The position numbers and the translations under genes are program-made. DNA of 64,000 nt from Nereocystis luetkeana (taxonomy: Eukaryota > Sar > Phaeophyceae > Laminariales > Laminariaceae), in contig JARUPZ010000003.1 in the NCBI GenBank assembly GCA_031213475.1, positions 9,016,509 to 9,080,508 on the forward strand, given 5' to 3'. Positions 51,901-62,788 of this stretch are shown here, in pieces. The notes beneath the pieces are model-generated. The model had not been told where the DNA came from, did no database searches, and saw only the letters and a program-made list of their open reading frames with translations. How positions within the stretch are numbered: the first letter of the stretch is position 1; every line of letters begins with the position of its first letter.

Positions 51901-54900
51901 TCTAGTTCTGATAAGGTTGTGCACGATTTGTATAGCACAGATCTAACCCAGGAACATTGTCCTAGATCATGCAGGTTATACGGCTCCCACCCGTAACATG
52001 AGCTAGGTCCTTCATGTCAGGAATGTCTCTCCCCTGAAGTATCTAGCTCATGGAGTAGGAATCGACGATCTGTGCAGCATATCGGGTCTTGCGCACGGCC
52101 TCCCAGAATGAAAAATTATCAGCCACCCCGTGTGAAAAGCGAGCCCACCTGCGGGACTACGCGGCTCGATGTCGTGATGCGTTTTTTCTACGATACTGGG
52201 GCCGCACGGAGCGGAGGGAGGAGGGGGCAGAGGTTTTTACGCCGCTCTATTGTTGCGCTCCAATGGTGGTGTGACCTTCGCGGTGGCTCGCTCTCCACGA
52301 GCGCGCAAGCGCATGGCCGCCAGGTACGAGGCGGCACAGGGCGGGCTTAGCGTCGAGCACCTACGAGACGTCGGGCACTACCGATGTGCCAGACGTTCGC
52401 GAGGTGTCGAACGCTAACGGGGCATGGGGCACTGTAGCGAACAGGACGAACTCCCATCGAAATCCGGGGGGAATGAGTACGATATGTTTTTTCGAATTTT
52501 ATCGCAGGTTGTCGTCCGCGGCCACGGTCCGCGACTCTACCGCAGTACCGCATGTATATCGTTGTTGTTTGTATCAGGTTTCTCCCGCGCGCCGCCTCCA
52601 TTTCCTCCCCACGCCCCCACCCACACCCTCGCCCCATCTCTCATACTATTATTCTTGCTTGCCAAACACGTCCATGCCCGCCCGGGAGTTTCAACACCCC
52701 CCAGTCGCAAGCAACTCGGATTACTGCCTCCCTTACACCGAACAGGAATGCGGAGCTGACGGCTTGATCAGCTGAAGCAAACAAGTTTAATTATTTCTCT
52801 GCTGAAAAAAAAGCACAAACACTAATTCCAAGTACTTCATCGCACTAAAAAGTGGGTGAGTTCAAAAGAGGTTAGCTATAGACCTAGATGCAAATATAAA
52901 GTATAATACGTGCTCCAATATCCCTGCCCCCCCCCCCCACGTCTATCTTTCAAAGTGGTATCACCAGAAAACCGATCAATTGGTTCGAAGTTGTCATCCA
53001 TACTTAATTATGTAAGAAAGTCCGCCTCACAAGCGGTTCTTAGTAGGATGCAGCTCACACTTCATGTGACTCGCCGAACACCTCACGGCACTTCGCGCTT
53101 GGTGCAAGCACTGTCTGCCCGATCGGTGAAAAGCCGACGTGTTCCTTCCGGACTTTGTAGGGTTGCGATGGTCTATGGTCACATGACTACGGCCATGCAT
53201 GGCATGAGCACACACACCCCTCCCCCTCCCCTATGTACTATTGTTTATGTATATGTCGGCTTGGTGTCGGTTGGCAATCACCCTGTAAAACATGCCGCTC
53301 ACTCCTTGAGCTAGACAACCAGGGTACCGCTTATGCTTTTTTGGCGGTCGATCACAACTGGTGGTCGAGTTGGATCATTTGTGTGAGATGGAAAACCTTT
53401 ACTCCCACTGCTGTCTCTGGAAGTGGTCTCACCGGACGTTAAACTAAGCCATTAAAGCTGACATCCATAGGCGACGCCGCGTTACAAGCGGTAGGATGCA
53501 GCTCACCCTTCATGTGGTTCACCGAATACCTCACGGTGCTTCGCGCTTGGTACAAGCAGTATCTGTCTGGTCGATGAAAAACCTAACGTGCTCCGTCCCG
53601 GCATTGCAGGGATGCGAGGGTCTATGGTCATACGACTACGGCCATGCATGATATCGATCGAGTACACCCCCGCCTCTCCCCGCCTCATAGCTAATGAGTA
53701 CCCCCCCCCCCCCCCTCGTCGCATACACTCGCGCCAAAACAGTTATTGGATCGCGAGCGAGGGCTTGAAGCATTGCGCGCGCAAGCGGACATCGAGAGGG
53801 TAAAGGTCGATCGATTGCAAGAAGAGGTGAGGAGACGGCACGCGGGTGTGTATAGTGTTTGGGCGGTGTTTGCCTGCTGGATGCATGGGCGGGAAGAACT
53901 AAGGACGACGCGAAGGGGGGAACGCCAGCTCCGTGAGGACTAGAAGTTGTAACTGAGAGGGGTGTCAGCGTATCGATGTGTGTGTGCGTGATTACCTCGC
54001 GTCGCTGGCTGTTGTGTCCCCGGTGATGTCCGTCCCCTAACACCATCACCGTTCGGGGAGAGGCGGTACGCGTACGCATAGTTGCCTGCGTCGATATGAT
54101 AGTTTCTGAAAAATCGGCCCATAAACGACGAGTGGAGGTCGGCCACCCCACAATCTGCGGGAAGATTGACTGAACGAAACGAGGAGGGAGAAACCAAGCG
54201 TGTGACGTTTTTGCCGTCAACTAGGGGAGGGCTTCGACGCAAAAAGTAAAAAGTAAAACACCGACGGGAATCGTGCACCCGCATTTCACTCGCCGATTGC
54301 CTGAGTGGTCCGTTTTTCCGTTTCCCCTGCTGCGAGCGTGCTGCCTTCCTTTCTCTCCCCACAAAAAAACAGTCGTCAATATTTTTTTTCCGTCTTGCGT
54401 CCGGCGCACACCGTTCGTTTGCTGTGTTTTTGAGTAGGACCAAGCACGGAGGAAAGGGACTGGGAGGGGGGAGGGGGGGTACTCATACCCATGCACGGCC
54501 GAAGTTGTGTGACCATAGGAGGGGGGGGGGTGGGGTGTACTCGATATCATGCATGGCCATAGCCCTCGCATCCCTACAATGCCGGACGGAACACGTCGGG
54601 GGGGGTAAGATATATCTTAGTGGGGATCAAGTTGTTGCGGGGTGGGGGGAGGGTACCGCTTAAGTTTCGGAGGGGGTTACCTCGGGTATTTTCTTGAGTG
54701 GCTACACCACCTCCCATCGTGGTGTGAGTTGTCCGGGCGCCCCCTCTTACCTGCTGTCCCCTCTTACCTGCTTTTTTGCCTCTTTTTCTTCTGATTTTAT
54801 TGTTTCTACGGCAAGGTCGGCAAGGCTCAAGGCATCTGCCGGGAGATGGCCGACCGCCTCTTGGAGCTCCAGGCCACAAAGGTGTGTGTTTTCACTAATG

Positions 54901-57900
54901 TAGTGAGGGAGCGGGTGGGGCGGGTGTAGGGGGAGGGGGGTCTTTGCGACTTGTTATTGGGTGCGATTCGGCCATCGAAGTGCGTTTTTTCACGAGGACG
55001 TGTCCGGCATTCAGTCGGTCGAAACGAGCGCTGTGCGCGTGTTCAGCTCGAGCCACCGCAACACCCGTTCTTGCCCAGACGGCGGTGGGGCCCTCTGTGT
55101 GTGCCCGTCCGTCCACCCCACGGTGTACCCGTCTTATCTTGCAAGCCAAAACTCAGCGCGTTTGGATTTTCGGTGCGCGAAGGCTGGCCTTTGTTTCGGT
55201 CCTTGCCCTCGTATTGACGATGAATCGCTGCCCTAGCATCGTTTGGTGGCTGTGCGGCGAAGGTGCAGAAAAAAACAAACACCCGCGCGACAAAAATTAC
55301 GGCCGGCTCGCAATTTCCACACCCCTTGCCTCGGCGGCATCATACAGTACGGACACAGTATCCCAGGTAACCTACACCCATGAACGTGATGCAGTGTTGA
55401 AGTGCGTTAACCTCGAATCCTCGACACGGGTAGGTCCTTGATCTAAACTGCGGCTATGAGGGAGTTTTTATCTTATGTAGAATACCCAGCGGAAAACACG
55501 TGGTTGTTTAGCTTCGCGCGAGTATGCGCCTTTTTTTCTCGGACGAGCGATGGGTTTAAACCAAGGCACGCGCCTTGGTGAGGAGGGGGGACCTGACCTT
55601 CTTTTGCGGCCTAGATCTGAAAATTCGACGAAGGCAGGGCGAGGATAAGAGGTCAAGGTCCCGAGATATGAACTATCACGAACCGCAACCTACTTGGGGG
55701 AGGCCGATCACAACAAAACCCTGACCACCTGTACAAGGCAAAACGCCTAATACTCACAACGTTGCGGTCACGCCAGATTCCGGATGCCAGTACTCGCGAA
55801 ACGCCAACATAAAACACTCAAAACCCTGACACCGAAACGCACGACACACCCACTCACAGGAGGAGCTCCGAGCGACCCGAAAAAGGCTGGCTGACGTCTC
55901 ACGCGAGCTGAAAATTCTTCGCCGGTCGAGGGATCACTCCAGCGACGCGCTGGACGAAGCGCGCCGCCTCCGGGAGCGGCTGGGTCGCGCAGAGAATGTG
56001 AGCGCCGAGACGTCGACGAGAGCCGCGGCGGCGGAGGCACTCGCCGAAGAAGAAAGGTAAGCCGGCTGTGCGTTCTTGAGGTATCCCTGCGATTTGGTGG
56101 TGTGCTGGGCGGGAACAGAACGGACAGACAAGAAACGATGCATGGTAGCACGTACATTTCGTCAGACGTGCCAGGCGGGGCGCCGGGGGGGGGGGGGGGG
56201 GACTCGTGGCCATGCATTGCCATAGAGTTGTACTTTTGCGGAGCCTGGTGTAAGGTGCCGTGCGGATAAAGCTGTGCGTGATAAGCGAGGTGTTGCGTTG
56301 GGGGCATGGGCGGTGTGGAGGTAACGGGTAAAATACTGGTCACGTCGTTGATCTCGCAGCGAGTCGCTAGCGAAACAGCAGGATGCTGCGATGCGAAAAA
56401 GTTAGACATTTCGTTGTGTTGGTGTCGAAAGTCGATGAAGCGCATCGAACGGCTAGGGATGGCGATCATCGGTTGTAGGGGTTGACGGCGATGAGGCGGA
56501 GAAAAATTGGAGGTTTAAAATATCTCGCGGGGCTTTTGTCTGGCGCGATGAACTCAGAGCAGGGCACCGTGAGCGCTATTGCCTGGGGGACGTGTGGTGC
56601 TACTTGGTCGGCGATGCACCTGATGATGTCGGATACTTTTTACCGTTGGTGATACTGTAGTTACGTCTACGCTCTTGTGTAAAGTGACCCCCTCCACATG
56701 TCACCGCGCCCCTCTGGCGCGTACTTCCTTTGCCTGTTGCGTTCGTACTTCCTTTGCCTGTTGCGTTCGATGCTGACCCAGCCGCCGAGCAAGACATCTG
56801 GAAGCCAGGGTGGGCGCTCTTCAGCGCCAGCTTGACGAGGTGAGGCAGCCTTTGCGGAGATTTTGAGTCTGCTGGCAAAGGCATTGTGCTTCAAGAGGGC
56901 AGCTTGCAATGATGCCCTACTGCTGCTGCTGCTGCTCGTTGCGGATTTGGTGTATCGGAGCGGATGTTTGACCGACACCGCCTACGATGTATGCACCTTG
57001 TCGACAGTCGAGCGGCCTTTTGATAACAAATGTTTCGATATCAAGAAGTGGACGTGCCATGCCAACTAAACTGCCCGCGACACCGACAACATTTTGCAGA
57101 TGGTGTATTGTCCAATTCGTACGAATTTTGGCAGGGCGTACGTTTCCGAAGGCGTGCTGTCGTAGCCCACCACACCTCTCACTACCTCTCTTGCAACGGC
57201 CGTGATATGTATTCCAGCACGGTACAGTTTGAAAAAACTCCCGCACCCCAGACCAAAGGATATTCATTTTACTGCCTAAATATGAGCGTTAAATGTGTGT
57301 TTTCGGAAGACGGCGTTGGATGTGCTGCAACGGAAGCGATGCGAACCGCTCGTGTCCTGCGGCAGCTCCCGTCACCCCATAACGGTACAAGTAGGAGATA
57401 CTGCTCGTGTCCTGCGGCAGCTCCCGTCGCCCCATAACGGTACAAGTAGGAGATGCTCTTAGATTTTGTTTTTTGTGATTTTCTTGGTACGGTCTAGTTG
57501 AGGGGACATGTCTCCGTCGGAAAACCTTTTGCTGTTGAGGCCTCCCGAGCATAGAGCTCTACATATTCTTGAGGAGAATAGCCGGTGGCATGCAAATAAG
57601 CTCCAGCCACAGGCAGTGACAGTTTTTTTTTGTGTCTTTGTGAATGAACTGTTACTCGCTTTTGGGCTCTTTCCGCCGAAGTTAACCTCACACGAAACTT
57701 TCATCTCTTCCGCTCTAAAGACTAAAACATTAGCCTCTTTTTCAGCTCCCGAGGTCAGGATGCGATGCTTTCCATCGGGTGTGCCATCGCCTACCTCCAC
57801 CCCCAGTACCTCTTTTTTACTCGTCACGCTGATTCCGTTCGGACCCCATCATCAACCGCCTAGAGATCTCAAGGGCTCCCTACGTATGCCCTATACGTGC

Positions 57901-60432
57901 TGTTAAACCTCTTTGGGGTCCAGAAATGGCAAGAACCAAAATAATGACGCCTTTTGGTGTGATCAACGCGTTTACGAGCAGCGTAAGCGCCTAGCGGCAC
58001 GGGTGGGATCTCACATTGCGCCCTTGCCGCACAACTCCTTGCACTATGACTCGGACACCGAACATTGTATCACCCCCCAATGACGCAGCCGTCGCTGCGG
58101 TAGTCGTTACTTTTTGCCGTTAATTTCTCCCTGTGAGGTTCCCAAGAGGGTTAACAAGCCAGCGGTGTACACTCACGATCGTTCCACCACTGGGAGTTCC
58201 TGTCTTTCACGACCACAGCTCGGTTGGATGCGTGATTTGACGAGGGCATCAGGTCGGTGCTGGTCGAATTGACTTAAGCCACTCGCCGTCGGAGTAGCAC
58301 ATTTTTCATCGATCGGCCGCCGATTTGGACGGCGCAACGCCGACTTCCCGCTGCCTTCTCGAGTCCTGTCCTGATTTCATTCGCGACCCCTTGTCTACGT
58401 TCGTTTCGCCCAGTCCTATTACGGGGGACCATAGTTAATAGGACCAAATATTGAAGGTAGAAATGGTTAAATATATAGGTTTTTATGTATACCACAGGTC
58501 CTATTAACTATGGTCCCCCGTAATATCTATTTATCCCCAGCGCTCTCCTGAAACCGCCGCTTGTTTCACCACGGATGTTGAGCCCCCTCAACTTCCCCCC
58601 CCGCGATGTCGGTGATGACTCTCCCACACAGCTCCTTTCACGGCTCATTGAGTTTGACACACTTTCGGCAACTACGTGCAGTGATTTCTGTTGCCCATTT
58701 TTCTTGTTTAACACGCCCCGTCGGTAAAAACGGTTTCTCTGACGATGGCACGCTTTGGGCGAAAGGTCCCCGATGACTTGCTGGTGGCCCACGCCGAGAA
58801 AAGAGTCCTGCGGGGGGCATTGGACGAAGCGGGCCGACAGGCAGCAGACGTTGAGGTGAGGCCCTTACAGGAACGGATGGTATGGAATGGGATGGGATGG
58901 GATGGGATGGGGTAGGATGGGATGGGATGGGATGGGGTAGGATGGGATGGGATGGGATGGGATGGGATGGGATGAGATGGGATGGGACTAGATTGGATTT
59001 GATGGGGTGAGATGGGATGGGATGGGGTGGAATAAAATGTCGTGCGTACCTGGTAGGTTGTAAGGGGTGAGGAGGGGCAGGGATGGGACACCGTACTTTG
59101 GTGTCGAACGTAATGCTTGACAAAGATCGGGATAGGGTGGGTTGGGCTGCTGACGTACATCGCGAACTCATTTTTCGGAGCCAGCATTTTGTTTAATGGT
59201 GTGAGGTCTCTCTGGTGGCGTGTCGATTCGCGGTCTTTGAGTCGGATTATGATAGAACAACAGCGACTGAGATTGAATTGGCTGGGCCAGGTAGCCGCGC
59301 CCTGGAAACGGAACGCCTATTGTTTCGCCATGTTCGAGTTTTTTTACAATCGTCTTCGTCGTACTGGCCCTCTACCAAATTTACATAAATAACAGCGACT
59401 CGGCGTCCGGCATGGCTTCTGGCGTGCTCTAAGCGTTTCCCATTTCCTGCACTCCCTCGCACTCCTTCGTACGGGTTGGTCCATGTCAGCTTTTCGGCGT
59501 TGTCCCTGCTGCGCCCGGCGCCCTGTTCGATGCTGCACATTCCCAATGAATGGGATGCAGGACATACGCGAGATGTGCAGGGTAGCTTATATTGTGTTCC
59601 CCCTTGCCCGTACCCTCAGGTGTCGACCGCAGCTGAGCTGCGACGGCGCGATGCCGACATCCGAACCTTCGCGGCGGCCGCCGCGTTGCAGCAGGAGCGG
59701 TGCGGTGAGCGCCTACGTGAGCAGGCCCTTACGATCCACCAGCTCACTCTGCAGGGGTTCTCCGCCGATGCGCAGGCCACACTGCAAGCGGCAGCAGCGT
59801 CTCCAGCCGTATCAGAAAGACGGGCCGCGAGAGCACGAGCACGAACGACGATGGAGGAAGACAGCTGCGGAGGTGATCACGACTGCCCTGCGACGAGCGC
59901 ACGAGTTGGGAGAACACAGGCAGCGCCGGTGGCGGTGGGGGGCAGGGTGCTCCCTCCCCCCCGTAGGGGCCACGACGATGATGAAGACGTACGCAGGGCT
60001 AGACGGCGAAACGCCCGGAGTGCTCCTCTCGGAAGAGCACGCACCGATTTCGACCCGCAAGCCGTCGTCAGTCACGACGCTCCACGAGACGGAGGTGGCC
60101 TTCGCAATTACGGCAACGATACAAGCAGTAGCTGGGATGGGGGGGATGGGAGGGGGGGGTGGAACGGGTACTCCTTTGACTCCGAATTTCCCCCACAGGT
60201 GTCCAAGGCGGCCAAGGGGGAAGACGATAGAGGGGGGCGCAGTGCACCAGGTAGCTGGCCATCACGAGGCTCAGATGAAGGGGAGAGCGGGTGTCTGCCT
60301 CGGCCAGGGCCGGGCTTCCGAGAGACTGCTGCAGGCGGGGGGAAGGCTGTCAGTGGGGGGCGCGTCAGCAAGAGTGCGAGTCCGCCACTGCCTCGAGGGC
60401 ATCCACCACGCTTGTTCAGACGAGAGCTTTAG
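37726..60432 (+). CDS. Giant coiled-coil protein gene, about 25 exons
   Basis: Exons: 37726-37890, 38542-39330, 39781-39868, 40245-40411, 40710-40874, 41433-41522, 42441-42518, 42974-43162, 43613-43765, 44585-45381, 45752-46496, 47089-47310, 48021-48368, 48824-49206, 50007-50100, 50857-50967 (weak), 51190-51306, 52107-52232, 53743-53826, 54816-54881, 55367-55429 (weak), 55860-56056, 56782-56839, 58766-58855, 59620-60432. The chain is open for about 2,065 codons to a TAG. Most exons encode Ala/Glu/Arg/Gln-rich heptad-like helix, for example LEERLQQTLEREAALNEEV, LVEALRELADERAEHAALL and LDRERGLEALRAQADIER. The N-terminus has HLRRRVLLQAWKQWEPKL. Exons 2, 10-11 and 25 carry acidic or Ser/Gly/Arg-rich low-complexity linkers. 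It is probably a structural protein (cytoskeleton, basal body, Golgi or motor adaptor type), but no family could be named. It could be two genes if the frame at 45570-46532 is terminal; a phase-0 GTGAGT donor at 46497 argues against that. Further small exons may be missing near 50.6 and 52.3 kb. Confidence 0.78.
38058..38097. repeat. Tandem pair of palindromic 20-mers
   Basis: Two head-to-tail copies of gacatctcacgcgagatgca-type sequence; each contains the near-palindrome catctcacgcgagatg. It lies in the first intron of the coiled-coil gene. Confidence 0.85.
39884..39962. repeat. GA microsatellite
   Basis: More than 30 AG units with a few A interruptions, starting 16 bases after the donor of exon 3 of the coiled-coil gene (39869). 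Confidence 0.97.
42540..42792 (+). mobile_element. Copy of G-tract-bounded element in coiled-coil gene intron
   Basis: It runs from a G tract and gtactcgat through catgcatggccgtagtcg, ccctacaatgccgggacg, accaggcagacattgc and catcctactaagaaccgctt, ending at a second G tract (42774-42789). It is the clearest copy of the first half of the family. It lies between exons 7 and 8. Confidence 0.85.
44234..44330. repeat. Degenerate CGGTT pentamer repeat
   Basis: Runs of cggtt, cagtt, cattc and cgatt pentamers. It lies in the intron before exon 10 of the coiled-coil gene. Confidence 0.8.
46630..46662. repeat. GTTGC pentamer repeat
   Basis: Five or six copies of gcgtt/gttgc. It lies in the intron between exons 11 and 12 of the coiled-coil gene. 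Confidence 0.85.
46850..47086. repeat. Degenerate GCCGTTGTTT minisatellite abutting a splice acceptor
   Basis: Units such as gcaatgccgttgt, gttgtttatcg and caatgcccgtt recur about ten times and run directly into the acceptor tttttgttag of exon 12. The T-rich repeat may supply the polypyrimidine tract. Confidence 0.7.
51545..51790 (-). mobile_element. Two minus-strand copies of G-tract-bounded element
   Basis: On the minus strand both carry the catgcatggcc/catgtatggcc and ctcgcatccctac signatures. The partner copy starts after a C tract at 51550-51565 (plus strand). Both lie in an intron of the coiled-coil gene. Confidence 0.78.
52930..53224 (-). mobile_element. Minus-strand copy of G-tract-bounded element
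   Basis: On the minus strand it shows catgcatggccgtagtcatg, a variant of the family start, then caccgatcgggcagacag, gtgaggtgttcggcgagt and the aagaaccgcttgtgaggcgg segment. A C tract lies at 52926-52938. It is in an intron of the coiled-coil gene. Confidence 0.75.
53225..53716 (-). mobile_element. Full-length minus-strand copy of G-tract-bounded element
   Basis: Read on the minus strand it aligns with 18186-18700 from gtactc...catgcatggccg through gagctgcatcctacc, ttccagagacagcagtgg, cacaaatgatccaactcg and gctcaaggagtgagc to gccaaccgacacc. It is bounded by a C tract at 53701-53715. Its end sits 27 bases before exon 19 (53743), so the element lies very close to a splice acceptor. Confidence 0.8.
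54460..54615 (+). mobile_element. Rearranged fragments of G-tract-bounded element
   Basis: Two short partial copies in series, each starting with a G tract and gtact(c)...catgcatggcc or catgcacggcc, then ccctcgcatccctacaatgc. They lie in an intron of the coiled-coil gene. Confidence 0.65.
56700..56770. repeat. 26-bp tandem duplication
   Basis: The block cgtacttcctttgcctgttg with its flank occurs twice head to tail just upstream of the exon 23 acceptor (56781). Confidence 0.85.
57348..57456. repeat. 55-bp tandem duplication
   Basis: Two nearly identical copies (57348-57402 and 57403-57456) containing cgtgtcctgcggcagctc and ccccataacggtacaagtag. It lies in the large intron before exon 24. Confidence 0.92.
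58418..58524. mobile_element. Hairpin element with perfect 28-bp inverted repeats
   Basis: The left arm 58418-58445 (starting attacggggg) and the right arm 58497-58524 (ending cccccgtaat) are exact inverted copies with a 51-base AT-rich loop. Size and structure suggest a miniature foldback/MITE-like element inside the intron before exon 24. No open frame is present. Confidence 0.8.
58876..59034. repeat. GGGAT pentamer repeat
   Basis: About 30 copies of gatgg/gggat with occasional ggggta and tgaga variants. The G-rich strand is the coding strand of the host gene. It starts 21 bases after the donor of exon 24. Confidence 0.95.
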
Positions 60433-61184
60433 CTCAATGCCTGTGAGGTTGAGACAGTTCGGCACGATGATGTTGAAAATAATATCTCATTTTGGTTCTT
60501 CTGGCGGTGCACTGCGGCGCTTTTTTGGTGCAAGAGGATTGCCCGGACGAAAACGCAGCTAGGGTGCGACATGCCCCACTGCAAATAGTGTGCTCCTGAA
60601 TAACCCCCCAAGATGCCTTTTAGCAGCTGTGCGTGCGGCAATTTCGAGCGTCAATTGTCTACCCCACGCTTAGCAACACTTGACCCCATGCACGCCACAC
60701 AGGGTTCGGCGCTCGATATCGAATAGCCCGGGCACTTCCTACAGTGCTTATTGGGTACCAGGTACCCGTCGATGCTGAGACGCAAGCGCCGAACGCGAAC
60801 CCCAGAAGCGAGTCAACATTCAGTTGTTTTACTTTTTATCGATCTACACGAAGAGCAGTTCAACTCCAACAGCTTGCTGTATCCCTTGTCAGTCTCACCA
60901 CAACTCCACCCATTAGTAATAGTAGCCGCTAGCGTAGAGGCCCCGCCGCTGGGCGAAACGCCTCTCTTGGCAAAGCCATTGCTAAATTGTTCGTAGGGAG
61001 CAGTTCTACCCTCGACAAACACTAGCGTTCACTGAAATATATACTCAACACGTGCATATATATGTCAACTGGAGCTCACACTCGACAAGAGATGTGTGGT
61101 GGATATCAAAGAAGGCTGCACGGTCTGCGACAAAGCTACGTGCTGCCTGTGGCCGAGGATCGAGGTCATACACTCGATTTTTCT
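60433..61184. other. 3' flank of coiled-coil gene
   Basis: No gene supported. A second-frame open stretch runs on to 60562 but is a shadow of the coiled-coil exon. Confidence 0.5.
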
Positions 61185-61360
61185 TCGGCGTATTGCCTTA
61201 TGCAGTCGGTTCAACCCGGGTCGCCGTTTTCTTTTTCCGAGGGATGATCGGTGGTCCGAGGCCATTCAATCCATGCGAAGTGAAGATTGCGACTCATCAC
61301 GTCGATTCGTGTTATTTTTTTTTAAGAAAGGTATGTTTTTGTTGTAACATCGCGTCGCAG
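61185..61360. repeat. Interspersed repeat with B-box-like core, copy 1
   Basis: It shares with 62180-62350 the phrases ttcttcggcgt-ttgcc, cggttcaacccg, gatcggtggtccgagg and cgactcatcacgtcg. GGTTCAACCC resembles a tRNA B box, but no A box lies at the expected distance. Confidence 0.7.
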
Positions 61361-61552
61361 GTTAGTTCGTACCAGGTATATAGCTTCTTTAGTTCGTTTT
61401 ATAAAGGATAGACCACTGAGCTACCCAGTCAGCTTCGCAGGTTAATTCGTACCAGGTATTTAGCTTCTTTAGTTCGTTTTATAAAGGATAGACCACTGAG
61501 CTACCCAGTCAGCGCTGACTGGGTAGCTCAGTGGTGCATCCTTTATAAAACA
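61361..61552. repeat. 80-bp tandem repeat ending in a 76-bp palindrome with tRNA-like arms
   Basis: An 80-base unit (61361-61440) is repeated at 61441-61513. The end of the second copy (61476-61513) is followed without a spacer by its own inverted copy (61514-61551), with only two mismatches. Each arm contains gctgactgggtagctcagtg, which looks like the 5' half of a tRNA (A-box TAGCTCAGTGG). Confidence 0.85.
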
Positions 61553-62179
61553 CACATGACGCCTCCTGCTGTGATCAGCCGGAGAATCTCACCCAGGGTT
61601 CGTGGCAGAGAGTACGTACCCCGGTAAAATAAACACTCACAAAACTGATGTGGTACACCTCGCTACCAACGATGGGCGAGCGGGATGGTTTTTTCTCCTA
61701 GCCTTTTTTACTTGTCGTGCTGTTGTAGAGCTGCGATATCGCTCACGGAGTTATACTCAATCACTGTCTCCCAGTACAACAATAAGCCTACCCGGAAAGG
61801 GATCCACCCAGCCGGCGTTCCCTCTTTACTATTCCAGATTTTTACTGTTGTTGCTGTAACATCGCGTTGTAGGTTAATTCGTAATATAGTTGGGGAACAA
61901 TGAGGCCTCTCTGTTGCGACGTGAGAATCACACCCATACTTGATGACCCTTCTCTCATCTCAATGTCGTCGCTCGTTTGACTCGTATCATTTTTGCGGGT
62001 TCCTCCTCTTCCTTGTTGTTTCCAAACTTTCAGCCTATAGCTGATTAAGGGTTTCGCTACCGTTGGTTGTGTTGTGGGAACGTCGTGTACGTGTTTCCAA
62101 AACCCCCCGACAGTAATGAGGCGCTTGAATACGCGAGTATTGCCGTGTGGGGCATCCGGTAAATCGTATACCTGGTTGT
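61553..62179. other. Intergenic, repeat remnants only
   Basis: Near 61850-61885 the phrase tgttgctgtaacatcgcgt, then aggttaattcgta, repeats the junction sequence of 61338-61370, so this is another piece of the same repeat family. No gene is supported. Confidence 0.5.
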
Positions 62180-62350
62180 CGGTTTCTTCGGCGTGTTGCC
62201 TAGTGCGGCCGGTTCAACCCGAGTCACCGTTTTCATCTTCCGAAGCATCATTGATCGGTGGTCCGAGGTCAATCGACGATGCGGAGTGGAGATTACGACT
62301 CATCACGTCGGTTCGTTTTATTTTTAAAGAAACGTTTGTTTCTCTCTGAG
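62180..62350. repeat. Interspersed repeat with B-box-like core, copy 2
   Basis: It is homologous to 61185-61360 (see that entry) with about one difference in six to eight bases. Confidence 0.7.
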
Positions 62351-62788
62351 GTGTGCCGTCGCCAAATTTCCGGTGGATGTATGCGCTGGATTAGCAGGCA
62401 CATGCCGGTCCTCTTACAACAGTTGTTTTTTATGTATCTCGACTGCCTGCCAGCACCTAGAATGCAAACCACAGGCACGGCTACTGTAGCTCTTGTATGT
62501 AAACCCTCTAAAATACGATTACCTCGGTGCGCGTCCCTGTTATTAATAGTGTGGTTTGAAGTTTCGATGGATGGCGTTTCGGCGGTGAAAGATGAAACCG
62601 TCATTTCCGGGAGTTCCAAAATTGATGACGCGCTAATTTTTCTTTGCCGTTTTTTTTTGTTTTTTTTTTGTCACTCTGTTGTCCTGTTTTTCCTGTTCGA
62701 GTCCACTTCACCTTGTACGGACAGGCACACTTTTTAGTTGACCTGAACGCCGAAGGCACACAGCAATACCGCCACACAGAGCTACGCA

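Noticed and set aside
57508-57906. A 132-codon plus-strand frame in the large intron of the coiled-coil gene
   Set aside because: No domain, no splice support and ordinary composition for chance open sequence.
59483-60562. A 359-codon plus-strand frame, longer than the chosen one
   Set aside because: The other frame (59620-60432) starts in phase at an AG acceptor and encodes the coil-type sequence VSTAAELRRRDADIRTF continuing the upstream exons; this one is its shadow.
61361-61552. CRISPR-like direct repeats
   Set aside because: There are only two 80-base units, no spacers of regular length, and the genome is eukaryotic.
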